Positions 15,794 to 24,518 of a DNA stretch of 55,248 bases are shown piece after piece (position 1 is the stretch's first letter; each line of letters opens with the position of its first letter). The stretch is from assembly GCA_038247115.1 (NCBI GenBank), contig JBBRVG010000016.1, forward strand, positions 1 through 55,248. The letters are read 5' to 3'. The notes under the pieces are model-generated. The model saw nothing but the letters and a program-made list of their open reading frames with translations, had not been told where the DNA came from and did not search any database. The stretch comes from Pseudaeromonas sp038247115. Lineage in GTDB: Bacteria > Pseudomonadota > Gammaproteobacteria > Enterobacterales > Aeromonadaceae. A program made the position numbers and the translations under genes.

Positions 15794-16210
15794 CTATCTG
15801 CTCTTGGTACCGCGTAATGAAATAAGCAGCTCGGCCTCCGCCTTGGGAATTTCACATTCCGCCATCACTTCATCCAAACCGGCACCCAACTCAACCATTC
15901 TCGCGGCACGGCTATACAAGCGACTGTCGGGGTCGTGTAACACCAGCTCTTGCTGACGCTCAGCAACAGCGATGATACCTTTTTCCAGTTCACCCAATTT
16001 CTGACCGGTGCCCAACGCACTGCTGTGAAGCTCATTGAGCTGCTTGCGGGCACTATCTCGAGCCTTGAGTAGTTCCTTCAACAGCAGCTCCATAGCCTGC
16101 AATTTACGCTTGCTGCGACCAACACCGACCCATACCAGAATCAGTGCCGCTATCGCCACAACCAACGCCAATCCAGCCAGAATCAAGGTGATGAAACTTA
16201 AATCCATCAT
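15794..16210 (-). CDS. DUF2802 membrane-anchored protein
   Basis: A 138-residue protein with one N-terminal membrane helix (about 5-30: FITLILAGLALVVAIAALILVWVGV). A coiled-coil region follows (about 33-90), then a C-terminal segment YSRAARMVELGAGLDEVMAECEIPKAEAELLISL that resembles a helix-turn-helix-like motif. It belongs to the DUF2802 family, which regularly follows cheW in polar flagellates such as Vibrio and Pseudomonas. The biochemical function is unknown. The start ATG 16210 overlaps the cheW stop (ATGA); ATG 16207 is equally possible. It is the last gene of the long che operon. Confidence 0.8.
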   Translation of the reverse strand: MMDLSFITLILAGLALVVAIAALILVWVGVGRSKRKLQAMELLLKELLKARDSARKQLNELHSSALGTGQKLGELEKGIIAVAERQQELVLHDPDSRLYSRAARMVELGAGLDEVMAECEIPKAEAELLISLRGTKSR

Positions 16211-16695
16211 CAAAGCAGATTCAACTCATCCCATTCATCATCAGACAATAGCTTGTTCAGATCGACCAGGATCAGCAACTCTCCATCACGATTACTCACC
16301 CCCTGGATAAACTTGGCGCTCTCTTCTGTACCAACACTGGGTGCCACATCGATTTCTGAGGCCCGCAGATATACGACTTCGGCAACACTATCGACCATAA
16401 TGCCGATAACCTGCTTTTCTGCTTCGATAATGACAATCCGTGAGTTGTCGCTAACTTCTGCGGGTTGCAGTCCAAACCGGGAGCGGGTATCAATCACGGT
16501 AACCACATTACCGCGGAGATTAATAATCCCCAGCACATAATCTGGAGCTCCGGGAACGGCAGCAATTTCGGTATAACGAAGGACTTCCTGAACCTGCATG
16601 ACATTGATGCCATAGGTTTCACGATCCAGTTGGAAAGTAACCCACTGGAGAACTTCTTCCGCAACATTCTGCGCCACGTTACGCTTCTGACTCAT
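16210..16695 (-). CDS. cheW: Chemotaxis coupling protein CheW
   Basis: Links chemoreceptors to the CheA kinase in the array core. The 161 residues are a single CheW domain: VLQWVTFQLDRETYGINVMQVQEVLRY, IAAVPGAPDYVLGIINLRGNVVTVIDTRSRFG and ILVDLNKLLSDDEW. I chose ATG 16695 (MSQKRNV) because AAGGA lies eight bases upstream; the nine residues encoded before it are not expected to be translated. It overlaps the DUF2802 gene downstream by an ATGA. Confidence 0.95.
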   Translation of the reverse strand: MSQKRNVAQNVAEEVLQWVTFQLDRETYGINVMQVQEVLRYTEIAAVPGAPDYVLGIINLRGNVVTVIDTRSRFGLQPAEVSDNSRIVIIEAEKQVIGIMVDSVAEVVYLRASEIDVAPSVGTEESAKFIQGVSNRDGELLILVDLNKLLSDDEWDELNLL

Positions 16696-16759
16696 TTTTT
16701 GATTCCTTATATCGGGCGTCATGAAACAAAATTAGCAACAAACTCGAAAGAGAGCGATG

Positions 16760-17479
16760 TTAGCGACCATCAATATTTACTCCCTTCTTCAATAAAGCCA
16801 AAAGCTCCTGTACATGAAGTAAGGCACACATTTTGTCTTTTACCATACCCGCCAACCAAGGACGCTTGCCAGCACTACTCCGCCACTGGATCCGGGAGTC
16901 CTGCAATAGCTCGGTACCATTCAATTGGTGGCACGCCAATCCCCATGGACTGTTACCCAGCATCACCAAATATTCATAAGGTTCTGCCGCCGTCTGATCG
17001 GGCATGATCCAGCGCGTGGTATCGACCACATTGAGCTGTGAATCCCGTTGCGTCATCACGCCCGCAAACCACTCCGGTTTCCCGAACAGGGTATTGATCT
17101 TGGTAATTTGATGAATGCCTCCCAACTCAGTCAGCGGGACGGCGAAAGTAACGCCGGAAACCACAAAAAACAGTGCCTGAAACTCTTTACCGGGCTCAAT
17201 GTTTTTCCACACCGGAGGCGCAGGAGGCTGAGGTTTGCGAGGTTGAACCTTCACTTGCTCGACCGGTTTAATCGAGCTACGGCTCTCAGCCAGCGGCTCG
17301 ACCTGCGCCAAAAGATCGGCCAGACGAGTCTGTTGTTCGACCACAGGCTCCGCAAAAGGAGCCGGAGCTGCCAATGACGGAGCTAATTCAGGTTGCGGAG
17401 CCAAGGGGGCGGCAACTGTTTCCGAGAGCAGCGACTGGAAATAGCTATCCATTGCTTTGAACTGGGATCCCTGACTCAT
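16760..17479 (-). CDS. parP: CheW-domain polar array protein ParP
   Basis: A 239-residue protein with a Pro/Ala/Glu-rich N-terminal half (about 1-95) and a divergent CheW-like domain after it (FQALFFVVSGVTFAVPLTELGGIHQI, WFAGVMTQRDSQLNVVDTTRW, WLAGMVKDKMCALLHVQELL). Together with the ParA-like partner directly upstream and cheW downstream this is the ParC-ParP arrangement of vibrios. There ParP tethers CheA-containing arrays to the pole by binding ParC through its N-terminus and the array through its CheW-like domain. ATG 17479 overlaps the parC stop. Assignment rests on order and domain layout. Confidence 0.85.
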   Translation of the reverse strand: MSQGSQFKAMDSYFQSLLSETVAAPLAPQPELAPSLAAPAPFAEPVVEQQTRLADLLAQVEPLAESRSSIKPVEQVKVQPRKPQPPAPPVWKNIEPGKEFQALFFVVSGVTFAVPLTELGGIHQITKINTLFGKPEWFAGVMTQRDSQLNVVDTTRWIMPDQTAAEPYEYLVMLGNSPWGLACHQLNGTELLQDSRIQWRSSAGKRPWLAGMVKDKMCALLHVQELLALLKKGVNIDGR

Positions 17480-18255
17480 GACGTCCGTCCTTCTTGTTGC
17501 AGCAGATAGTCCAGCAAACTCAGGTAAGCCTGACTACCACGGCTATCTGGCGCATAAATGGAAGGGGGTACATGCAAATGGCTTGCATCTCTGAATTTGG
17601 TATCGATTGGGATCACCGAATCCCACACCCGCTGGCCATATAATTCACGGACGGTTTCCAAACTCTGTAAGGATGCTTTGGTACGCTTATCGAACATGGT
17701 TGGAATTATGGTGTAGTGAAACGGCAATTGACTGGAGTGCTGCATGATTTCAAAGGTTTTGATCATGCGCTCCAAGCCTTTGAGAGCCAAAAACTCGGTT
17801 TGTACCGGAACCAGAATCCAACTACTGGCGGCCAGAGCATTCACCATCATGACACCCAATACCGGCGGGCAATCAACCAGAACGACATCATAATCATCTT
17901 TAAGATGCTGCAAGGCACGACGCAAGATCAGCCCCATACCATCTCGATCACCGAGTGTACGGTCCAATGTAGACAAAGCAATAGAGGCAGGCATCAAGCT
18001 GATATTATGAAAACGGGTATGCAGAATAACCTTTTTGACCTGCGAGGCATCAGGATTGGTTTGCTCAAACAAATCAAACAAGGTTCCATCCAGCACATCG
18101 GAGTCATAATCCAGATAACTGGTCAAGGAAGCGTGTGGATCCGTGTCGATCAGCAAAACCCGCTGATTCTGGCTTGCTAGTAATCCGGCCAGAGTAACGA
18201 CAGTCGTGGTCTTTCCTACGCCACCTTTCTGATTGGCAATCGTCCATACTATCAA
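17476..18255 (-). CDS. parC: ParA/Soj-like ATPase ParC, polar array positioning
   Basis: A 259-residue ParA-family ATPase. The deviant Walker A motif KGGVGKTT is at residues 10-17, Walker A' is LLIDTDPHASLTSYL, and Walker B is VVLVDCPPVLG. There is no partner ParB gene and the context is purely chemotactic, so this is the ParC type that positions chemoreceptor arrays at the old pole, not a chromosome partition protein. It follows motD by four bases and overlaps parP. Confidence 0.9.
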   Translation of the reverse strand: MIVWTIANQKGGVGKTTTVVTLAGLLASQNQRVLLIDTDPHASLTSYLDYDSDVLDGTLFDLFEQTNPDASQVKKVILHTRFHNISLMPASIALSTLDRTLGDRDGMGLILRRALQHLKDDYDVVLVDCPPVLGVMMVNALAASSWILVPVQTEFLALKGLERMIKTFEIMQHSSQLPFHYTIIPTMFDKRTKASLQSLETVRELYGQRVWDSVIPIDTKFRDASHLHVPPSIYAPDSRGSQAYLSLLDYLLQQEGRTS

Positions 18256-18259
18256 GGCG

Positions 18260-19282
18260 TTATTCCTGTCTTTTTAATTTAAATCGGCCATCAGGCAACT
18301 GGATAACATTGTAATTATCCGGGTTAATAGTCTGCATCTGGGGTTTGTCACCCGGTTTGGCCGCAGCTTCATCGACAATAACGGGCAAGGCTTTCGGTGT
18401 ATAGGCAAAACGAGAGACGGCTATCACAACCTTGCGATTGACCTCTCGCCCCCGCTCCGTGGTATTGGACGCAAAGGGGGAAAACTCGCCATAAGCCTCG
18501 ATGGCTAGTTGAGCAGGGGGTATGCCATCCGCGCCCAGGCTTTTAAGTACTGAAATTGCCCGGAATGCCGAAAGCTCCCAATTCGAGGCATACAGCTCAT
18601 TGCCAATCTTGATGTTGTCGGTATATCCGCGGACCCGGACATAGTTATTCAGTGGCGCTATGGTTTTGGCTATTTGTTTTAGGATCGGCTTTGCCTTGAG
18701 CAATATCGTTGCACTACCGCTGGGGAAAATAAGCCCTGAGCTCAGCTCTATGGTCAGCCAATTCTCATCGGATTTAACATTGATAAGGCCCGCAGAGATC
18801 AGGTCCTCCAACGATTTACTAAATTCTTTTTTCAACGCATCAAACGGTGCACCAGAGCTGTTATTGGTGCTGCTATCGAGCGGGAGTTGATCCTTGATCT
18901 CTTGCTCACTATTTTGCGTCGGTAGAGGTTGTTGCGTAGGAGGCTGACCGGTATCGAGCATGCCCCCACCCCCTTCGGTGGGAGCCTGGACAATCGATAC
19001 AATCTGGTTTGGCGATGCAGCACTGATGTCCGAGCCATCACTGCTTTGCTGAATTCCCATATTACCGCCCAGCACTGTGGAACCAGGCCGAGCAGTGACA
19101 AAACCCATCTCGGTAAAACTCTGGATCAACCCCTGAACCAAAGCCTTGACCTCGGTCTGTTTCGACATGGCAAAGCCATACAACACCACAAACAATGCAA
19201 ATAGCAACGTCATGAAATCAGCGTAGGAAAGTAACCAGCGCTCATGATTCTCTGGCGGTTCGGCTTTTTTCTTCTTTGCCAT
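18260..19282 (-). CDS. motD: Flagellar motor stator protein MotD (MotB family)
   Basis: The peptidoglycan-binding half of a stator unit. The 340 residues have a single N-terminal membrane helix with the ion-binding Asp22 in YADFMTLLFALFVVLYGF, a long Ser/Gly/Gln-rich linker (about 60-150), and a C-terminal OmpA-like domain (VRVRGYTDNIKIG, NWELSAFRAISVLKSLG, IEAYGEFSPF, GREVNRKVVI). The position after cheB and beside motC matches the motC-motD pair of Pseudomonas, a second stator set that supports swarming there. Whether H+ or Na+ is used cannot be told with confidence. Confidence 0.9.
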   Translation of the reverse strand: MAKKKKAEPPENHERWLLSYADFMTLLFALFVVLYGFAMSKQTEVKALVQGLIQSFTEMGFVTARPGSTVLGGNMGIQQSSDGSDISAASPNQIVSIVQAPTEGGGGMLDTGQPPTQQPLPTQNSEQEIKDQLPLDSSTNNSSGAPFDALKKEFSKSLEDLISAGLINVKSDENWLTIELSSGLIFPSGSATILLKAKPILKQIAKTIAPLNNYVRVRGYTDNIKIGNELYASNWELSAFRAISVLKSLGADGIPPAQLAIEAYGEFSPFASNTTERGREVNRKVVIAVSRFAYTPKALPVIVDEAAAKPGDKPQMQTINPDNYNVIQLPDGRFKLKRQE

Positions 19283-19285
19283 GGC

Positions 19286-20023
19286 TTACTCTTCCCCGAT
19301 GTAAACCTGCAGACGTCGCTTGAGTTGCATCGTATTTTCACCACCGGCAATCGACAATAATCCTTCGAGTACCATCAGTTTAAAATGCGCAATGTCGTGA
19401 TTAAAAGATTTGAAGCGGTTGGCAACCGGCAAAAATAGTATGTTTGCCCCTCCCACACCATAAATAGTAGCCACGAATGCTACCGCAATCGCTGGCCCAA
19501 GCTTTTCCGGCTGATCGAGCAAGCCCATGGCATGGATCAGACCCAATACAGCACCCAGGATACCCATGGTAGGAGCGTAGCCGCCGAGTGCTTCAAACAC
19601 CTTAACGGACTGCTCCAACTCATGCTGTTCCATCTCGATCTCGTTTTCGAGTAATTGATGTAATTGCTCCTTATCTACACCATCGACGATCATCTGCAGA
19701 CCGTTTCGGGTAAAGGGATCCGCAATTTGCGCAACCTGATTCTCCAGCGCTAACAGTCCTTGCTGACGCGCCGTTGTCGACATGCCCTCCAGCATTTCTG
19801 ACTGGGCATGCAAATCCAGCTTGGGGCCAGCCAGCAGCCACTTACATTGCTTCATCGAACCAATCAGAACGCCAAATGGAAATTGCACCATAATCGCACC
19901 GAGAGCACCGCCGAAAACAATCAAGAACGCAGGCAAGTTGAGCATGGCACTCGGGTGCCCGCCTTCAAGAATGTTAGCGCCGATGATAAATGCGATTGCT
20001 ACAAAAATGCCGAGAAGACTCAT
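19286..20023 (-). CDS. motC: Flagellar motor stator protein MotC (MotA family)
   Basis: The ion-channel half of the stator that pairs with the downstream MotD. The 245 residues have the family's four membrane segments: about 2-20, 28-52, and two after residue 145 (GYAPTMGILGAVLGLIHAMG, AIAVAFVATIYGVGGANILFLP). The conserved Pro in APTMGILGAV is present. The cytoplasmic loop that contacts FliG lies between. It is three bases from motD and two from cheB, so all are co-transcribed. A further stator pair (PomA/PomB type) may exist elsewhere in the genome, as in relatives. Confidence 0.92.
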   Translation of the reverse strand: MSLLGIFVAIAFIIGANILEGGHPSAMLNLPAFLIVFGGALGAIMVQFPFGVLIGSMKQCKWLLAGPKLDLHAQSEMLEGMSTTARQQGLLALENQVAQIADPFTRNGLQMIVDGVDKEQLHQLLENEIEMEQHELEQSVKVFEALGGYAPTMGILGAVLGLIHAMGLLDQPEKLGPAIAVAFVATIYGVGGANILFLPVANRFKSFNHDIAHFKLMVLEGLLSIAGGENTMQLKRRLQVYIGEE

Positions 20024-20025
20024 GT

Positions 20026-21186
20026 TTAGCGCCCTATTTCAACCATGATTCGTTGAGCAATCTTGTCCAGTGGCAGTGACTCGGATGCAATTCCGGCTTT
20101 GGCGACGGCTTGCGGCATGCCATATACCACACAGCTGGCTTCATCCTGAGCCCAGATGGTTGATCCTTGCTCCTTGAGCAAACGAGCCCCATCACGACCA
20201 TCAGCGCCCATTCCGGTCAGAACAACAGCCAGAACTTTATCCGCATGGCTCTTGGCCAACGAAGCGAAGGTAATATCAACACAAGGTTTATAGTTCACCT
20301 TGTCATTCCCTTCGATAATCCGTATCCGGGCGTTACTACCACGACCATCTAGCATCATCTGCTTGCCACCGGGAGCCAGATAGGCAGCGCCAGGACGCAA
20401 CAAGTCGCCATCCTCGGCCTCCTTGACACTGATTTGGCACAGGCCATTCAGACGTGCAGCGAACGCAGCCGTGAAAGTGGCCGGCATGTGCTGTATCAAC
20501 AGGATCGGATAGGGGAAATTCGCCGGTAATTGGGTCAGTACAGCCTGTAAGGCAACGGGCCCACCAGTTGAGGTCCCAATCGCTAGCAGCTGGTAACTTT
20601 TACCGGATTTTTTAAAATGAACCGGAGCCGCGCTCGGTGCCGGGATGACAGGAGCAACGGCTCTTTCTGCCGACGAAGCAAGCGCACGCGATGACGTGAG
20701 TCCTTGCCCAACAACTGACGCGGATGACGACGAACTGCTTGTTGACAGATGAGATGATGGAGCCGGGCGCGCAGTCGACATAAACAAACGACGACGAGCG
20801 ATAGCTTTGACCCGCTGCTGCAGTAGTTTAATCGCTTCTTCTTTATCCCGGGCTATATCTTCAAATTTCTTGGGTAGAAAATCCAAAGCACCAGCATCCA
20901 GCGCATCCAGAGTTGCTTTGGCACCATCGTGGGTGAGTGAAGAAAACATCAGGATAGGCGTCGGACATTTAGCCATGATTTCCCGGACGGCAGAAATGCC
21001 GTCCATGACGGGCATTTCAATATCCATGGTGATGACATCGGGCTGTAGACGCAATGCCTTATCCACGGCCTCGCGACCATTTTGCGCCGTATCAATAACC
21101 TCAAGCGACGGATCTTGATTAATAATTTCGCTGACTCTGCGACGGAAGAAGCTGGAGTCATCTACAACTAATACCTTAACTGCCAT
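20026..21186 (-). CDS. cheB: Receptor methylesterase CheB
   Basis: Removes methyl groups from chemoreceptor glutamates and deamidates glutamines. The 386 residues consist of a receiver domain (1-120; VDDSS, phosphoacceptor Asp55 in VITMDIEMPVMDG), a Ser/Ala-rich linker (about 145-190) and the methylesterase domain with the active-site Ser in AIGTSTGGP, His in LIQHMPATFT and Asp in GMGADGRDGA. It is activated by CheA phosphotransfer. It lies 20 bases after cheA. Confidence 0.95.
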   Translation of the reverse strand: MAVKVLVVDDSSFFRRRVSEIINQDPSLEVIDTAQNGREAVDKALRLQPDVITMDIEMPVMDGISAVREIMAKCPTPILMFSSLTHDGAKATLDALDAGALDFLPKKFEDIARDKEEAIKLLQQRVKAIARRRLFMSTARPAPSSHLSTSSSSSSASVVGQGLTSSRALASSAERAVAPVIPAPSAAPVHFKKSGKSYQLLAIGTSTGGPVALQAVLTQLPANFPYPILLIQHMPATFTAAFAARLNGLCQISVKEAEDGDLLRPGAAYLAPGGKQMMLDGRGSNARIRIIEGNDKVNYKPCVDITFASLAKSHADKVLAVVLTGMGADGRDGARLLKEQGSTIWAQDEASCVVYGMPQAVAKAGIASESLPLDKIAQRIMVEIGR

Positions 21187-21206
21187 GTTTTCTTCGTTCT
21201 CTATGT

Positions 21207-23258
21207 TCAGCGTCGACGGGCATAAGCCTTCAACAAATTGGGCACATCCAATATCAGAGCAATACCGCCATCACTGGTGATCGTCGCACCGGCCATACCT
21301 GGAGTTCCATGCAATAACTTATCGAGCGGCTTGATGACAACTTCTTCTTGGCCTATCAAATTATCGACGACAAAACCAACCTGTTGAATACCGATCTGGA
21401 CGATGACGACATGCCCGTGTTCCCGGCGGGATGTACTCCGTTTAGAGCTGCGAACCAGCCAGTCCTGAAGATAAAACACAGGAATAACTTTATCACGGAC
21501 GATAATGGTCATCTGCCCATCGACCATCTTGGCCCGTGTCAGATCCAGATGGAAAATCTCATTGACGCTGGTCAAGGGTAATGCAAAGGTTTGTTGGCCG
21601 ACTTCAACCATCAGAGTAGGCAAAATCGCCAGAGTCAAAGGAACTTTAATCTCGAGGCGAGTTCCCACTCCCAGTTCGGAATGGATATGAATCGAGCCAT
21701 TGAGCTGGGCGATACTGGTTTTCACCACATCCATCCCGACACCGCGCCCCGAGATATCAGATATTTGCTGTTTGGTCGAAAAACCTGGCGCAAAAATCAA
21801 ATTATAAGCTTCTGTATCACTCATCCGGCTTGCGACTTCCGGGTCCAGTACGCCACGTCCGATCGCGATTGACTTGAGTTTCTCAGGATCCATGCCTGCG
21901 CCATCATCTTCGATCAGCAGCAGAATATGATCACCTTCCTGAGAGGCACTCAGACGAATGGTACCGACCCGGGACTTACCGGCTTTGGCGCGAACATCCG
22001 GCATTTCGATGCCATGATCGCATGAGTTACGCACCAGGTGGACCATGGGGTCCGCTAGAGCTTCGACCAGATTCTTATCCAAATCTGTGTCTTCGCCTTC
22101 CATCTCCAAATTGATGTCTTTTTTCAGACTCCGGGCCAAATCCCGGACGACGCGAGGAAAACGACCGAACACCTTCTTGATCGGCTGCATTCGGGTCTTC
22201 ATGACCGCGCCCTGTAGATCTGCCGTCACAACATCCAGATTGGATACCGCTTTTGACATCTCCTCATCGTTACTGGCGACTCCCAAGCTCACCAGGCGAT
22301 TACGGACCAGCACCAACTCTCCCACCATATTCATGATGACATCCAGAGTCCGGGTATCAACACGAACCGTCGTTTCATTCTGGACCTGTTGTGCTGGCTG
22401 CGATGCGGCTGGAGACTGAGCTTTGACGGCCACTACCGGGCTATCCTCAGCGCTCGCTTCTTCTGTGCTCTCTACCCCACCAACCGGAGCCTTGCCTTTG
22501 CCATGCAATTCATCGAGAAGACGCTCGAATTCATCATCGTCAATGAGAGCATCCGCTTCAAATTGCGCCCGCACCATGGGTGCCGCAGAGGCGGCCGGGC
22601 TACCGGCATGCTTACCTTGACCATGCAATTGGTCGAGCAAAGCTTCGAATTCGTCATCTGTGATATCCCCGCCGGAGGCTGCTGGTGCGGCAGCCGGAGT
22701 AGAAGCGACCGCAGCAGATGGCACTTTACCGCTGCCGTGTAATTCATCGAGCAGACGATCAAATTCATCTTGGGATATTTCATCAATCGAACCGCCTGCA
22801 GATGCCGACACTGGCGGAGTAACAGATTTGACCGCTGGGGCACTCTTAGCTGCCAATTCAGCGGCAGACGCTGGCCTACTCAGATGATGCAAAGCATCCA
22901 GTAATTCAGGAGCCGCTGGTTCCAGAGCCTCACGATTTTGCACTCTGGCAAACATTTCATTGATCGAATCGAGGGTCTGCAAGATGACATCCATCAACTC
23001 GGAGTCAACTTGGCGCCCACCATTACGTAAGGTATCAAAAACGTTTTCAGCACCATGACACGCATCGACCAATTCGGAGAGGGACAGAAATCCAGCGCCA
23101 CCCTTGACCGTATGGAAGCCACGGAAAATGGCATTCAGCAGCTCACGATCATTGGGACGCTTTTCCAGGTCAACCAGCTGCTCAGAGAGCTGCTCAAGGA
23201 TTTCCGATGCTTCGACCAAAAAGTCCTGCAGGATGTCCTCATCAACTTCGTAGCCCAT
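21207..23258 (-). CDS. cheA: Chemotaxis histidine kinase CheA, with repeat-containing linker
   Basis: The central kinase of the array, which phosphorylates CheY and CheB. The 683 residues have an HPt domain with phosphoacceptor His49 (FRGFHTVKGGAGFL), then a linker of about 165 residues (130-295), then the P3 dimerisation helices (TLDVIMNMVGELVLVRNRL), the P4 kinase domain (HLVRNSCDHGIE, EDDGAGMDPEKL, GRGVGMDVVK) and a P5 CheW-like domain. The linker shows no recognisable P2 domain; instead it carries three copies of a DDEFExLLDxLHGxGK motif (about 160-178, 198-216, 238-256). In vibrios a linker region of CheA (LID) binds ParC/ParP, and parC/parP lie in this operon. Confidence 0.95.
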   Translation of the reverse strand: MGYEVDEDILQDFLVEASEILEQLSEQLVDLEKRPNDRELLNAIFRGFHTVKGGAGFLSLSELVDACHGAENVFDTLRNGGRQVDSELMDVILQTLDSINEMFARVQNREALEPAAPELLDALHHLSRPASAAELAAKSAPAVKSVTPPVSASAGGSIDEISQDEFDRLLDELHGSGKVPSAAVASTPAAAPAASGGDITDDEFEALLDQLHGQGKHAGSPAASAAPMVRAQFEADALIDDDEFERLLDELHGKGKAPVGGVESTEEASAEDSPVVAVKAQSPAASQPAQQVQNETTVRVDTRTLDVIMNMVGELVLVRNRLVSLGVASNDEEMSKAVSNLDVVTADLQGAVMKTRMQPIKKVFGRFPRVVRDLARSLKKDINLEMEGEDTDLDKNLVEALADPMVHLVRNSCDHGIEMPDVRAKAGKSRVGTIRLSASQEGDHILLLIEDDGAGMDPEKLKSIAIGRGVLDPEVASRMSDTEAYNLIFAPGFSTKQQISDISGRGVGMDVVKTSIAQLNGSIHIHSELGVGTRLEIKVPLTLAILPTLMVEVGQQTFALPLTSVNEIFHLDLTRAKMVDGQMTIIVRDKVIPVFYLQDWLVRSSKRSTSRREHGHVVIVQIGIQQVGFVVDNLIGQEEVVIKPLDKLLHGTPGMAGATITSDGGIALILDVPNLLKAYARRR
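22491..22787 (-). repeat. Triple peptide repeat in the CheA linker
   Basis: Three units, DEISQDEFDRLLDELHGSGK, DITDDEFEALLDQLHGQGK and LIDDDEFERLLDELHGKGK, are separated by Ala/Pro/Ser-rich spacers of about 20 residues. Each is an acidic amphipathic helix with an LHGxGK end. They replace the place where a P2 domain would be expected. Confidence 0.85.
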
Positions 23259-23269
23259 TCTTTACTCCC

Positions 23270-24010
23270 TCAGAATCCTAAACTCGACAACAAGTCGTCC
23301 ACATCATCCTGACTAGCAACCACGTCGGTGCGTGTTTCCTTGTTGATAATCGGTCCTTCCGCTTCGATCCCCCGATTGATGGGGCCAGGGCTTTCTGACT
23401 GCTGGGCGAGCGGTTCACCAAACAACGTCAGCATCTCAACCAATTTTGACTCGACTTCCTGAACCAGGGTTATCACGCGGCGAATCATCTGGCCGGTCAG
23501 ATCCTGGAAGTCTTGAGCCATCAAGATCTCGGTTAGCAAATCGCGTAACTGATTGGAGTCAATTTCGGACTGCTTTATGAACAGATCCAGCTGATGGCAC
23601 AATACCTTGAACTGCCCCAACTCGAGTTGCCGCGACATGAGTAATTTCCATGACGGCAACACCTGCTGGATCCGCTCATTCAACTGGCTAGCCAATGGCA
23701 AACCGGCATCAACTGCATCCATAGTCCGGTTCGCCGCCTTATCTGTCATGGTAATGACATAATTGAGACGTTCCCGTGCATCAGGAATTTCTTGCATCGC
23801 CAAGTCAGGGATGCGGGAATCGAGCTGAAAATCATGCAGTGAGGTATGGAGTTGGCGAGTGAGTTGACCGATTTTGGCAAACATATCACTCGCATTTGGC
23901 GCACAAATCTCGGCCAACAACTCATCGGCCGCAGCCTGCTCACCCTGCTCGAGATACATCACGAGCATCTTGGCTTGCTCCAGGCTAATCAGAGGCGCCT
24001 TCGACTTCAT
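23270..24010 (-). CDS. cheZ: CheY-phosphate phosphatase CheZ
   Basis: Speeds dephosphorylation of CheY-P. The 246 residues include the long helical hairpin. The catalytic region ILMAQDFQDLTGQMIRRVI holds the conserved Asp and Gln, and the C-terminal CheY-docking peptide reads DDVDDLLSSLGF. It is 12 bases downstream of cheY and 11 bases upstream of cheA. Confidence 0.95.
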   Translation of the reverse strand: MKSKAPLISLEQAKMLVMYLEQGEQAAADELLAEICAPNASDMFAKIGQLTRQLHTSLHDFQLDSRIPDLAMQEIPDARERLNYVITMTDKAANRTMDAVDAGLPLASQLNERIQQVLPSWKLLMSRQLELGQFKVLCHQLDLFIKQSEIDSNQLRDLLTEILMAQDFQDLTGQMIRRVITLVQEVESKLVEMLTLFGEPLAQQSESPGPINRGIEAEGPIINKETRTDVVASQDDVDDLLSSLGF

Positions 24011-24022
24011 ACAGACACCCCG

Positions 24023-24406
24023 TTAACCAATCCGTTCGAAAATCTTATCCAGTTTTTCTTTCAAGGTGGCAGCAGTAAACGGTTTGACAATGTAACCATT
24101 CACACCAGCCTGCGCTGCTTCAATGATCTGTTCACGTTTCGCTTCAGCTGTCACCATCAGAACAGGCAGATGACTCAACTTGTCGTCGGCACGAATCGCC
24201 TTCAACAGATCGATACCCTGCATCCCTGGCATGTTCCAGTCCGTTACCACAAACTCGAAGTCTCCATTCTTCAACATGGGCAGTGCCGTATTACCATCAT
24301 CCGCTTCATGGGTGTTATTGAAGCCCAAATCACGGAGCAAATTTTTGATTATCCGGCGCATTGTTGAAAAATCATCAACAATGAGGATTTTCATGTTCTT
24401 ATCCAA
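24023..24406 (-). CDS. cheY: Chemotaxis response regulator CheY
   Basis: A single receiver domain of 127 residues that binds FliM when phosphorylated and switches rotation. Asp11-Asp12, phosphoacceptor Asp56 (VVTDWNMPGMQG), the Thr of VLMVTAEAKRE and the Lys of VKPFTAATL are present. It probably starts at TTG 24406, because a full AGGAGG stands five bases before it; the next ATG (codon 5) has no such site. A 112-base gap separates it from fliA upstream. This gap has a CATAAT box and may hold a promoter, but no sigma-28 or sigma-54 site was readable. Confidence 0.95.
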   Translation of the reverse strand: MDKNMKILIVDDFSTMRRIIKNLLRDLGFNNTHEADDGNTALPMLKNGDFEFVVTDWNMPGMQGIDLLKAIRADDKLSHLPVLMVTAEAKREQIIEAAQAGVNGYIVKPFTAATLKEKLDKIFERIG

Positions 24407-24518
24407 AATATCCTCCTAAGTGGCCGCCCAACACAGCCCTAACTCATTCTGTTTATAGCGATATTGTTTTTTATTATGCATCACACTTGCCTATGAGTGT
24501 AGACAAGCATGTGTGCGG

